Positions 27,134-33,980 of a stretch of DNA of 33,980 nucleotides are shown in pieces (the stretch's first letter is position 1; each line of letters starts with the position of its first letter). The translations under genes and the position numbers were made by a program. Source of the stretch: an uncultured Pseudorhodobacter sp. (GTDB lineage Bacteria > Pseudomonadota > Alphaproteobacteria > Rhodobacterales > Rhodobacteraceae); the NCBI GenBank assembly GCA_913062925.1, contig CAJXWJ010000038.1:1-33980 (forward strand), given 5' to 3'. Under the pieces are notes generated by a model, which searched no databases, had not been told where the DNA came from, and saw only the letters and a list, made by a program, of their open reading frames with translations.

Positions 27134-28009
27134 TCAGCCCTTCACGCCGGTCGAAGCAATCGACGCGATGAAGGCTTTTTGCAAGTAAAGATAAAAGGCC
27201 AGCACCGGCACAGTGATCAGGCTGAGATAGGCCATGATCTCGCCCCAGGCTCGGTTCAGCTGGAAGAAATATTGCAGGCCAACCATCACCGGACGGTAGC
27301 CTTCCTCTTGCACCACCATCAGCGGCCAGAGGTATTGGTTGTACATCGCCAAAAACTTCAAAATCGCGGCGGTTGCCAGCACCGGACCAGACAAAGGCAT
27401 CACGATGCGGCGGTAAATCTGAAACCAGCTTGCGCCTTCAACCCGCGCCGCCTCGATCAGTTCAGAGGGCAGGTCTTTGAAGAATTGCACGAACAAAAAC
27501 ACCGTCAAACCATCGACAATAAAGGGGATGATTTGCACGCGATAGGAATTCAGCCAGCCCACCGTCACCCCGTCCAGCCCGATCCACGGCAGTTTGGACG
27601 AGATCAGCAGCAAGGGGATCGCGATGGTTTCAAACGGCACGATCAGCGTGGCAAGGATGATCGACAAGATCAGATCGCGGCCCTTCCAATTGACAAAGAC
27701 AAAGGCAAAGGCGGCGGTCGAGCAGAAGAACAGCGACAGCGCCACAGTGACCCCGGTAATGATCACCGAATTCATCACAAACAGCGCCACAGGCGCGCGC
27801 CGAAACGCCGCCCAATAGTTATCAAGGCTGATGTCACCAACCGGCAAAAACGCCCGCAGGCTGGCGGTATCGGCCAGCAATTGCTGATCGGGCTTCAGCG
27901 ACGAGACCACCATAAACACCAGCGGAAACACAAAGATCACCGCGATCAAGCACAGCACCACATAGCGCACAGCCAGCCGCAACCGATGCGTGTCAGAGGA
28001 AAAAGCCAT
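27134..28009 (-). CDS. Sugar ABC transporter permease, MalG-like
   Basis: Inner-membrane subunit of the CUT1 importer, 291 residues. It has six predicted membrane segments, the first being VVLCLIAVIFVFPLVFMVVS. The cytoplasmic EAA loop EAARVEGASWFQIYRRIVMP, which docks on the ATPase, lies about 90 residues from the C-terminus. The short soluble N-terminus and the position as second permease are typical of the MalG branch. Its ATG overlaps the TGA of the first permease as TGATG, so the two should be made in equal amounts. Confidence 0.94.
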   Translation of the reverse strand: MAFSSDTHRLRLAVRYVVLCLIAVIFVFPLVFMVVSSLKPDQQLLADTASLRAFLPVGDISLDNYWAAFRRAPVALFVMNSVIITGVTVALSLFFCSTAAFAFVFVNWKGRDLILSIILATLIVPFETIAIPLLLISSKLPWIGLDGVTVGWLNSYRVQIIPFIVDGLTVFLFVQFFKDLPSELIEAARVEGASWFQIYRRIVMPLSGPVLATAAILKFLAMYNQYLWPLMVVQEEGYRPVMVGLQYFFQLNRAWGEIMAYLSLITVPVLAFYLYLQKAFIASIASTGVKG

Positions 28010-29082
28010 CAGCTGCGCTCCCTTGTGATCCAGCGTTGCAGCAGCGAAATCGACAGCACGATGACAAATAAGATCACCGAAATCGCCGAGCCGCCCGAGA
28101 TATCTTGCTTGCCATAGCCGCGTTGGATCGCCTGAAACACGATGGTTTGCGTGCTATCAAGCGGGCCGCCCTTGGTCATCACATCGATCTGCGCAAAGAC
28201 CGCAAAGGCCTGCATGGTGATCACGATCAGCACCAGAATGGCGGTATTTTTTAGCCCCGGCCATGTGATGTAGCGAAAGCTTTGCCAAGGGCTTGCACCT
28301 TCGATCGCGCCGGCCTCGTAAAGCGTGGGCGAGATGGTTTGCAGCCCAGAAAGCCAGATCACCATGTGAAAGCCAACCGCCTGCCAGATCGACATCGCAA
28401 TGATCGACCCCAAGGCCGTGCTGGGGTTGCCCAGCCAGTCCACCCGCGGAATGGCGCCGAAACTGACCGCTGACAGCAGGTTGTTCAACAGCCCCGAATT
28501 GCCATCATAGATGAACCGCCACAGCAAAGAGACCACCACAATCGAAACCACAACCGGCATGAAATAGACCGCGCGAAACAGATTGATGCCGCGCATTTTT
28601 TGATTGATCAGCAGCGCCAGACCCAAGGCCAGCCCCCCCTGCACCGGTGCCACGATCAGCACAAAGATAAAGGTGTTGATCAGGGCCTTTAGAAACACCA
28701 CATCCCGCGCCAAGACGAAGGTGCGACTTTGCCCCCAGTCCAAGCTGAACCATTCGCGCATGCCAACCAGATTGGGGAAATCGGGGTTGTTGCGGGTATA
28801 GCCGCGCAGCGCTGGATATTGCACCGCGCCCGTTGCATCTTTTTGCACCAGCCCTGCCTGATCGGTCAGCGGCTCGAGCGTCAGGGTCGCGACCCCCAAA
28901 AGCTGGCGGTAATTGGCAAAGCCCACGAACTCGGTCGGATTGGGCGAAATCAGGCGTTGATTGGTAAAGGACAGAAGAATTGCAAAAACAAAGGGCAAGA
29001 TCACGAACATGCCAATCAAAACGGCGGCTGGGCCTGCCATCATCCAACCTGTGCGATTGGATTTCAGAAATTTCGACGCCAT
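28009..29082 (-). CDS. Sugar ABC transporter permease, MalF-like
   Basis: First permease of the CUT1 importer, 357 residues. After membrane segment 1 (AAVLIGMFVILPFVFAILLS) there is a periplasmic loop of about 110 residues (SFTNQRLISPNPTEF to the ARDVVFLKALINT segment), longer than in many MalF-like proteins of this size. Membrane segments 2-6 follow, with the EAA loop YEAGAIEGASPWQSFRYITWP. The frame is open 75 codons upstream, but that stretch overlaps the binding-protein gene antisense-style and has no protein character; ATG 29082 with AAAGG at 7 nt is chosen. It ends as TGATG with the next permease. Confidence 0.94.
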   Translation of the reverse strand: MASKFLKSNRTGWMMAGPAAVLIGMFVILPFVFAILLSFTNQRLISPNPTEFVGFANYRQLLGVATLTLEPLTDQAGLVQKDATGAVQYPALRGYTRNNPDFPNLVGMREWFSLDWGQSRTFVLARDVVFLKALINTFIFVLIVAPVQGGLALGLALLINQKMRGINLFRAVYFMPVVVSIVVVSLLWRFIYDGNSGLLNNLLSAVSFGAIPRVDWLGNPSTALGSIIAMSIWQAVGFHMVIWLSGLQTISPTLYEAGAIEGASPWQSFRYITWPGLKNTAILVLIVITMQAFAVFAQIDVMTKGGPLDSTQTIVFQAIQRGYGKQDISGGSAISVILFVIVLSISLLQRWITRERS

Positions 29083-29111
29083 TGCAAAGCCTTTCGTGAC
29101 GTAAAAGCCGG

Positions 29112-29131
29112 GGGCGACCCGAAGGCCGCCC
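29112..29131 (-). promoter_or_regulatory. UUCG-capped hairpin between binding-protein and permease genes
   Basis: On the minus transcript an 8-bp stem (with one G-U pair) closes on the very stable UUCG tetraloop. It lies in the 61-bp gap after the binding-protein stop and before the first permease. No T tract follows. Such intercistronic hairpins often protect the binding-protein mRNA and lower expression of the membrane genes, as in other sugar-transport operons; that role is inferred. Confidence 0.65.
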
Positions 29132-29143
29132 GCCGTGCAAAGC

Positions 29144-30400
29144 TTAGTGGCCGTAGCCCGCGTTCTTTTCGATGTCGGCGTTGATTTCATCGGTTGCAGC
29201 GTCAAGCGTGCCAGCAACGTCTGCACCATTGGCGATATCGGCCAGTGCTTTTTCAAACACTTTGGATTCGACAACATAGCCGGGGGTGACAGGGCGCACC
29301 AAAGCATTGGCTTCGGTCATGCCGTAGAACACCGACAAAGGCCCGCCGTCTTTGTAGTTTTCGGTCATCGCAGCAGCGGTTGCCGTGGCCGGGATCAGAC
29401 CGGTGGTATTGGCGAAATCGGCCAGATACTTGTCTTGCAGCGCAAATTCGATGAAGGCCGAAGCGCCATCTGGATGTGCCGACTTGGCCGAAACCCCAAA
29501 CTGCCACGAAGCCGCCCCAATTTTCGCACCCGCGCCAAAGTTTGGTGCTGGCAGGAACACGGTATCGTCAAAGGCCTTCAAAGCGCCAAGGGCCGCCCAG
29601 TTGCCATTCCACGAAAACGCATATTTGCCAGCGCCAAAACCGTTGTCGCGGTCAGCGGGATCTTGGGTTGCTTGGGCATAGCCTTGGGTGAACAGACCCT
29701 GCCACCAATTGCCAAATGCCATCGCCGCATCGCCGTTCAAAGCGCCTTCAGCGGTTTTATAGCTGGAGCGATCCACCATATCGCCGCCAAAAGACTGCAA
29801 GAAAGGCGAGAAAGCATAGGGATACCATTCGCCCGTCCAAGCCATGCCCAGATCAAGCGCGTATTCATATTTGCCGCTGGCTTTTGCTGCCGCCATAGCG
29901 CCATTGAACTCCTCCAAGCTCCAAGGCTCTGCCAAAGTTGGCGTGCGCAGGCCCAGCTCTTCCAGAGTGGATTTGCGGGTCACCAGCGCGACCGCGGCAT
30001 CCCACAGACCGATCGAATAAAGCTTGCCGTCCCACATGCCTTTTGGGCCGGGCAGGAAATTGGCGATCTTGGTTTCGTCGATTTGCAGCGGCTGCATATA
30101 GCCAGCCCATGCCCAGTTCGGCATCACAGGGCCGTCAACGTCCAGAATGTCGGGCAGATTGCCTGCCAGCGCACCGGCCACGACCGAATCGTTATAGGCG
30201 GCTTGTGGAAAGCTTTGCAGCTCGACCGTCCAATCGGCTTGGCTGGCGTTAAAGTCGGTGATGATTTGGTTCAGCACCTTGGCTTCGCCTTCGTTGCCAG
30301 CGCCGTGATACCACATGGACAAGGTGGTCTGGGCCTGTGCAACCGAGGTCAATGCAACCGAGGCAAGCAAAGCACCGGTTACGATGGATAGATGTTTCAT
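29144..30400 (-). CDS. Extracellular sugar-binding protein of the ABC importer
   Basis: Periplasmic solute-binding protein (family 1, CUT1), 418 residues. A signal peptide MKHLSIVTGALLASVALTSV ends at AQA, giving a mature start QTTLSMWYHGAG. Features typical of the family are VELQSFPQAAYNDSVVAGAL, LPDILDVDGP, FSWNGNWAALG and a tryptophan-rich central part (AWTGEWYPYAF) suited to stacking on sugars. A GGGAGG site 8 nt before the ATG predicts high translation. It begins 3 bp after lacI and is followed by a hairpin, consistent with being the most abundant product of the operon. The ligand cannot be read from sequence; the adjoining glycosidase suggests a small oligosaccharide or sucrose. Confidence 0.95.
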   Translation of the reverse strand: MKHLSIVTGALLASVALTSVAQAQTTLSMWYHGAGNEGEAKVLNQIITDFNASQADWTVELQSFPQAAYNDSVVAGALAGNLPDILDVDGPVMPNWAWAGYMQPLQIDETKIANFLPGPKGMWDGKLYSIGLWDAAVALVTRKSTLEELGLRTPTLAEPWSLEEFNGAMAAAKASGKYEYALDLGMAWTGEWYPYAFSPFLQSFGGDMVDRSSYKTAEGALNGDAAMAFGNWWQGLFTQGYAQATQDPADRDNGFGAGKYAFSWNGNWAALGALKAFDDTVFLPAPNFGAGAKIGAASWQFGVSAKSAHPDGASAFIEFALQDKYLADFANTTGLIPATATAAAMTENYKDGGPLSVFYGMTEANALVRPVTPGYVVESKVFEKALADIANGADVAGTLDAATDEINADIEKNAGYGH

Positions 30401-30403
30401 GTG

Positions 30404-31498
30404 TCAATCCTCCCTGACGAGTTTTAGATTTGCAATTTTGCTGGCGGGGCGTTCGGTGACCGAACCGCGCCAATAGACCGGACCCGAGACAAGCATCGGA
30501 TCGCAGTCTTCCTGCGACTGCGCGGCGGCAGGCTCAGAAATCATCGCCAAAAGCCGCTGCGCCGCGCGCACGCCAATGGCGGTATAAGACAGATCCACCG
30601 TGGTCAGCGGCGGGAACAGGGTCTCGGCGATAACGCGGTAGTTGTCATAGCCTGCAACCGAGATCTCATCAGGCACCTTAACCCCGCGCGAGCGCAAAAT
30701 GCCGTAGACCCGCAGCGCCATTTTGTCGTTGCCACAGCACAGAACCGTTGGCGGATCGGGCAGGCGCAACAGCCGGTCGATGATATCCCAAAGGATCTGG
30801 GTCTCGTCCTCGCGCCCCTCGTAATCGGCGCAATCGACCAGCGCAGGATCATATGGCAGCCCCGCCTGCGCCAGCGCCGCCGCATAGCCCGCCGTGCGCA
30901 GCGTCGTGGCCACCATATGCAGTGGCAGCGTCAGATAGGCGATACGGCGGTGGCCAGCCTCGATCAAGCGGCTGACCAGATCGCGCTGACCACGGGCATC
31001 ATCGGGCAGCACCGCAGGGGTGCCGATAGCGTCAAAGCAATTCGCCAGAACCAAAGGCGTCGTGGCAGGCACGCGCGGCAGTTCAACCTTTTGGTGGAAT
31101 TCGGCGACATAGATCAGGCCTTCAACGCGGTGGCGCAAAAAGGTCTGGATCAGATGCGGCACGCGGTCCAGCCGCCCGCCGGTATCCGCGATCATCATCG
31201 TCATGCCCGAGGCCGCCATCGCCCGCTGAATGCCCTGCACAATAAACAAATCCGGCAGGCCCTGCGGCTGCAACGCCTCACTTGGCAGCGAAATCGCGCC
31301 GGTGATCAGCCCGACAAGCCCCGATTTTTGCGACCGCATCATCCGAGCTGCATTCGACGGCACATAACCAAGCTGCGCCATCGCGGCTTCGACCGCCTCG
31401 CGGGTTTCGCGACCAACCGGGGCATCGCCGTTCAGCACGCGGCTGACGGTCTTGGCCGAAACCTTTGCAAGCCGGGCGACGTCGTAGATTGTGGCCAT
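30404..31498 (-). CDS. LacI-family transcriptional regulator
   Basis: Repressor of 364 residues. The N-terminal helix-turn-helix and hinge read ATIYDVARLAKVSAKTVSRV and NAARMMRSQKSGLVGLI. The remainder is the periplasmic-binding-protein-like sugar domain (VEGLIYVAEF, PTVLCCGNDKMALRVYGILR, ISVAGYDNYR). Two ATGs are adjacent (31501 and 31498); GGAGG is 2 nt from the first and 5 nt from the second, so 31498 is preferred. It is the first gene of the sugar operon, with the binding-protein gene 3 bp downstream, and two operator-like sites overlap its own promoter. It most likely represses itself and the whole operon until the imported sugar binds. Confidence 0.94.
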   Translation of the reverse strand: MATIYDVARLAKVSAKTVSRVLNGDAPVGRETREAVEAAMAQLGYVPSNAARMMRSQKSGLVGLITGAISLPSEALQPQGLPDLFIVQGIQRAMAASGMTMMIADTGGRLDRVPHLIQTFLRHRVEGLIYVAEFHQKVELPRVPATTPLVLANCFDAIGTPAVLPDDARGQRDLVSRLIEAGHRRIAYLTLPLHMVATTLRTAGYAAALAQAGLPYDPALVDCADYEGREDETQILWDIIDRLLRLPDPPTVLCCGNDKMALRVYGILRSRGVKVPDEISVAGYDNYRVIAETLFPPLTTVDLSYTAIGVRAAQRLLAMISEPAAAQSQEDCDPMLVSGPVYWRGSVTERPASKIANLKLVRED

Positions 31499-31523
31499 CA
31501 TCCCCTCCCAAGGCGCAGCACAT

Positions 31524-31539
31524 ATGACACCGATGTCAT
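31524..31539. promoter_or_regulatory. LacI-type operator 1
   Basis: ATGACACCGATGTCAT has perfect 6-bp inverted arms (ATGACA/TGTCAT) and the central CG that LacI-family proteins require. It lies 26-41 bp upstream of the lacI start, just downstream of the -10 box. It shares its last two bases with operator 2. Confidence 0.75.
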
Positions 31540-31553
31540 GTCACCGATGTCAT
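31538..31553. promoter_or_regulatory. LacI-type operator 2, overlapping the -10 box
   Basis: ATGTCACCGATGTCAT differs from operator 1 at one arm base. Its centre is 14 bp from that of operator 1, so the two sites face different sides of the helix by about a third of a turn. It overlaps the TATGAC -10 hexamer, so binding should block RNA polymerase. Confidence 0.7.
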
Positions 31554-31578
31554 AGCCAAAAAAGCCAGAGCGAGTCAA
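31549..31578 (-). promoter_or_regulatory. Promoter of the lacI-sugar transport operon
   Basis: Read on the minus strand, TTGACT (31578-31573) is followed after 18 bp by TATGAC (31554-31549). Start of transcription is expected near 31541, inside the operators, giving a leader of about 40 nt. Both hexamers are good sigma-70 matches. Confidence 0.7.
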
Positions 31579-31680
31579 CAGGACTTGCGGTTAAACCGGC
31601 CAGTCTCGGTTGCAAGCAATCTGCTCCATCGAGATTATGGATGTGTCGATACAGCGGCGCATCCGACAAGCCCTTTCACT

Positions 31681-31695
31681 CAAGAGCGGCTCTTG
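31681..31695. repeat. Perfect interrupted palindrome
   Basis: CAAGAGC and GCTCTTG form 7-bp perfect arms about one central base. The odd-length symmetry is unlike the LacI sites nearby. It could be a binding site for another regulator or a small hairpin; no gene start is close. Confidence 0.5.
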
Positions 31696-31714
31696 CTGCG
31701 GTGAATTTGGATGT

Positions 31715-31732
31715 AGCGCTCGCAGCGCTTTT
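31715..31732 (+). terminator. Short hairpin with T run, possible weak terminator
   Basis: AGCGCT (31715-31720) pairs with AGCGCT (31724-31729) around CGC, followed by TTT. The stem is only 6 bp and the T run short (four T including the stem base), and no plus-strand gene is known upstream, so the role is doubtful. Confidence 0.3.
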
Positions 31733-31987
31733 GCAATCAAGCAGGGTACGATACCCAAAATCAGCGTTGGGGCCGAAAAAACTGAGGCGGTCAGGCGGGT
31801 CAGTTCGAGGGCAACAATCGCTGAGGTCAAGATCGGCCCCCTGAAATCAGCGCACAGGCTGACCGACCGCCTGCTGTTTCAGTCAATCAGAAACAACCAA
31901 CCTGCTTTGCAAAAATGCGCGCGTTCAAGATCGTCGCGCCAAACGAAGAAACTGGTCTCCCGCAAAACTGGAACGGTTCGATCTAAT

Positions 31988-32806
31988 TCAGACGCATGAC
32001 AACATCTTCACCGCAGCTTCAAAAACCCGACGCGCCACATAAGGACTGCCGTTTTCGATTTGCAGGGCAGTCATCGGCACTTCCAATGCCATCGGGGTCT
32101 CTGTTGGCAAAACATTTATGATGGCAGCAAGATCAATCTGGCCCAATCCAGGCGGCAGGCGTTCGGCGCGCCCTGCATGAAAGAGGTCCTCCGTGGTGTA
32201 GTGCGGCTGCACAAGCGCATCACAAAGATGCAGAAACGGAAAACGCTCTGGCTTTGCAAACGCTTGCTCTGCCAGAAGATGAAGGCTGCTGCTTGAGCGG
32301 TTAAAATGCAATGTGTCGACCAAGATCCCAATTGCGTCCTGGGCTGCTGCATCAACGATTGTGCAAGCTGCTGACAAATCTGGAACATTGGTCCAAGGGA
32401 AAAACTCGAGAACCGGACGCATTCCACGCGGAACGCACATATCATTCAGCGCCGCCAGATTTGCGCTCAACCGAGACAGATCCGGATCATAGGGGGCACA
32501 GATCACATGGCGCGCACCCAGAACTGCGCCTACGTCCAGAAAAGCTTCGAAGTCTCTGCTGTCGAATTCAGGCGTAATGCGAAGAAATTCGATGTCGTTC
32601 ACATAAATGCCCGAGGCTGTTAAGGCGGACTGTGTCTCGCGCAAGAGCGCTGCGTCGTGCATCAGCGCATAGCCGGGCGTCGTTGGGGTGACCGCAATCA
32701 ATCGCAGCCCTACGGCATCATAGCCGATCTCAGCGGCAACCCGGATCATCTGCGGCGGTGAAAGATCAAGTGTCGTCAGGTGTGCGAGGGAAATCTTGCG
32801 ACTCAT
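31988..32806 (-). CDS. Sugar phosphate isomerase/epimerase-like TIM-barrel protein
   Basis: Protein of 272 residues of the xylose-isomerase-like TIM-barrel (AP endonuclease family 2) superfamily. Strand and metal-ligand regions are readable: ISLAHLTTLDLSPPQMIRVA, IYVNDIEFLRI, GARHVICAPYDPD, MRPVLEFFPW (Glu ligand), IGILVDTLHFNRS (Asp and His ligands), FPFLHLCDA, and a late MALEVPM with the last Glu. Members isomerise or epimerise sugars and inositols or act on ring-cleavage products; the substrate here is not evident. Its ATG overlaps the stop of the upstream FAD dehydrogenase as ATGA, and an AGAGGAG site is 5 nt before the start, so the two are coupled. The codon use appears less GC-rich than in the housekeeping genes to the left (judged by eye). 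Confidence 0.88.
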   Translation of the reverse strand: MSRKISLAHLTTLDLSPPQMIRVAAEIGYDAVGLRLIAVTPTTPGYALMHDAALLRETQSALTASGIYVNDIEFLRITPEFDSRDFEAFLDVGAVLGARHVICAPYDPDLSRLSANLAALNDMCVPRGMRPVLEFFPWTNVPDLSAACTIVDAAAQDAIGILVDTLHFNRSSSSLHLLAEQAFAKPERFPFLHLCDALVQPHYTTEDLFHAGRAERLPPGLGQIDLAAIINVLPTETPMALEVPMTALQIENGSPYVARRVFEAAVKMLSCV

Positions 32807-33980
32807 CTTGGCTCCTCTAAACAGCCCGCAGCATGTAAGGCGGCGATATGGCCAAATGTAAGTGCGGGACCAATGTTGATTCCGCCTGCCGGATAAAAGC
32901 CGCCAAAGACCGAGGCCATATCGGTACCAGCCGCATAAAGCCCCGCGATTGGTTTATCCTCTGCGTCTAGCACCCTTGCAGCAGCGTCAGTTTTCAAACC
33001 GATAAAGGCGCCAAAGCTGCCAGCCACGATCTTCACCGCATAAAAGGGCGCTTTGGCGATCGGGGCCATGCAAGGATTTGGCCCTGTGTGGTTTGGATCG
33101 CCTTGCAGACGCGCGTAGGCGGTCTCACCTCGGCCGAAACTGCTATCTTTGCCGGAGACTGCATCATGGTTGTAGCTTGCGACCGTCGCAAGCAATCCCT
33201 GCGGATCAATGCCACAGATCGCCGCAAGATTAGACAGGCTGCGAGATCTGACCAAATACCCTGACCGCAACAACTTACCCAAAGGCAGCGGCGCTGGACG
33301 CGCAATACCAAGGCCATAGCGGCGCTGAAACCTATGATCACAGATCAGCCATGAAACGGGGTTTTCTTCAGACGAAGACTTATTCAGGGCGACAACATAA
33401 TCATGGTAGCCGAGCCCTTCGTTGCAAAACCTCTGACCATTGGCGAGAACGCCGATGATACCCGGCTTGCCGCGTTCAATGATATGCGGGAAAACAGCAG
33501 AAGCCGCATTCGGATAAGGAACAATCGAGACGGGGCACTGGGCAAAACGCGCGGCAAGCTTGCAGTCGATGCGCGCGCCAACCGCCCTTGCAATCCGAGC
33601 GGAATCGCCGGTTGCCTCTGGCACGGCCAAACTGTGCGGCGCAGCAAGGCTTGCATCCCGCGCCAGCCCGCCTGCGGCCAGCACAACATTGCCTGCTGTG
33701 ATCGTCACCTCTCCCTGTAACGTCGCAAAGATCGCGCCGCTGACCCGCCCGTCATGTTGCAAAAGTTTGGTTGCAGTATGTGATTTGCGCAGATTTACGC
33801 CAAGGTCCGTCGCCGCGCGCAATAGCCAAGCCATTAGGGCATTGCCATTTCGCAGCTGCATCGCACGGCGATGGAACGCCAAATCCCACAAATGCCGCGC
33901 CATACGACTGGCAACATAAAGAAACGCCTTTGGTGAGCGGGTCATCGACATAAACGCGCGCAGATCGGATCCGGCCTGAA
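32803..33980 (-). CDS. FAD-dependent dehydrogenase (FAD-binding-2 family), 5' end outside window
   Basis: The frame is open to the window edge, so the N-terminal FAD-binding GxGxxG region is missing; 391 codons of the C-terminal part are visible. It belongs to the fumarate reductase/3-ketosteroid-1-dehydrogenase flavoprotein group. Evidence is NVVLAAGGLARD (second nucleotide-binding element), the substrate-domain region with FCNEGLGYHDYV, and the diagnostic C-terminal GLYAAGTDMASVFGGFYPAGG then INIGPALTFGHIAA, which closes over FAD. Such enzymes oxidise or reduce carbon-carbon bonds next to a carbonyl or carboxylate. The substrate is unknown. An internal ATG at 33951 should not be taken as the start. 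It ends in ATGA with the TIM-barrel gene and is probably part of a catabolic operon extending to the right. Confidence 0.85.
   Translation of the reverse strand, partial: QAGSDLRAFMSMTRSPKAFLYVASRMARHLWDLAFHRRAMQLRNGNALMAWLLRAATDLGVNLRKSHTATKLLQHDGRVSGAIFATLQGEVTITAGNVVLAAGGLARDASLAAPHSLAVPEATGDSARIARAVGARIDCKLAARFAQCPVSIVPYPNAASAVFPHIIERGKPGIIGVLANGQRFCNEGLGYHDYVVALNKSSSEENPVSWLICDHRFQRRYGLGIARPAPLPLGKLLRSGYLVRSRSLSNLAAICGIDPQGLLATVASYNHDAVSGKDSSFGRGETAYARLQGDPNHTGPNPCMAPIAKAPFYAVKIVAGSFGAFIGLKTDAAARVLDAEDKPIAGLYAAGTDMASVFGGFYPAGGINIGPALTFGHIAALHAAGCLEEPR

Larger units (their letters stand above)
31579..31987. other. About 410-bp region without a recognised gene
   Basis: This stretch lies between the sugar operon promoter and the stop of the TIM-barrel gene. 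Open frames of 79 (minus) and 129 (plus) codons exist but look like no known family and lack ribosome sites. One minus-strand frame has protein-like segments broken by stops (about 31600-31850), which could be decayed coding DNA. Two palindromes stand out: CAAGAGC-G-GCTCTTG at 31681-31695, and AGCGCT-CGC-AGCGCT at 31715-31729 followed by a T run on the plus strand. Confidence 0.45.

Overview
The window looks like a chromosomal segment of a Rhodobacteraceae-type alphaproteobacterium. The evidence is high-GC coding DNA, a bolA / J-domain gene / cobS / cobT neighbourhood, the CobS-CobT type of aerobic cobaltochelatase, and an intergenic hairpin element behind valS of a style I associate with Rhodobacterales. 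No database search was possible, so genus and species are not assigned.

Positions 1-24,700 are mostly housekeeping. In order they hold the 3' half of valS with a strong terminator array, a HisC-like aminotransferase, a DUF4177 protein, gatB, a small secreted lytic transglycosylase, pepN, a divergent photolyase/cryptochrome-like protein, and two coupled SRPBCC proteins. Then come malate synthase G, bolA, a J-domain protein with a possible zinc site, a GT4-type glycosyltransferase with an unusual C-terminal tail, cobS and cobT separated by a nested palindrome, and an aminopeptidase P. The stretch ends with sufE, a small lipoprotein, rnd, the coupled pair purM-purN, and a CAU-anticodon tRNA (probably tRNA-Ile2). 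Genes are packed tightly: seven convergent pairs meet with overlaps of up to 14 bp or gaps of at most 9 bp.

Positions 25,067-31,578 form one minus-strand sugar-uptake operon. Its order is a LacI-family repressor, a periplasmic sugar-binding protein, two CUT1 permeases, a cytoplasmic glycosidase of the GH32/43/68 beta-propeller type, and an MsiK/UgpC-type ATPase. A promoter (TTGACT, 18 bp, TATGAC) lies in front of lacI, and two overlapping LacI-style operators with central CG sit on and just downstream of its -10 box. This suggests an autoregulated module for import and intracellular cleavage of a small oligosaccharide, perhaps a fructoside.

Positions 31,555-31,987 hold no convincing gene but contain two clear palindromes. 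The right edge carries a translationally coupled pair on the minus strand: an FAD-dependent dehydrogenase cut by the window edge, and a xylose-isomerase-like TIM-barrel protein. They look like part of a separate catabolic cluster that continues outside the window.

I found no system I would confidently call new. The items most worth a second look are the degenerate photolyase, the glycosyltransferase with a possible winged-helix tail, the nested palindrome inside cobST, the glycosidase-containing ABC operon with its overlapping operators, and the FAD dehydrogenase/TIM-barrel pair.
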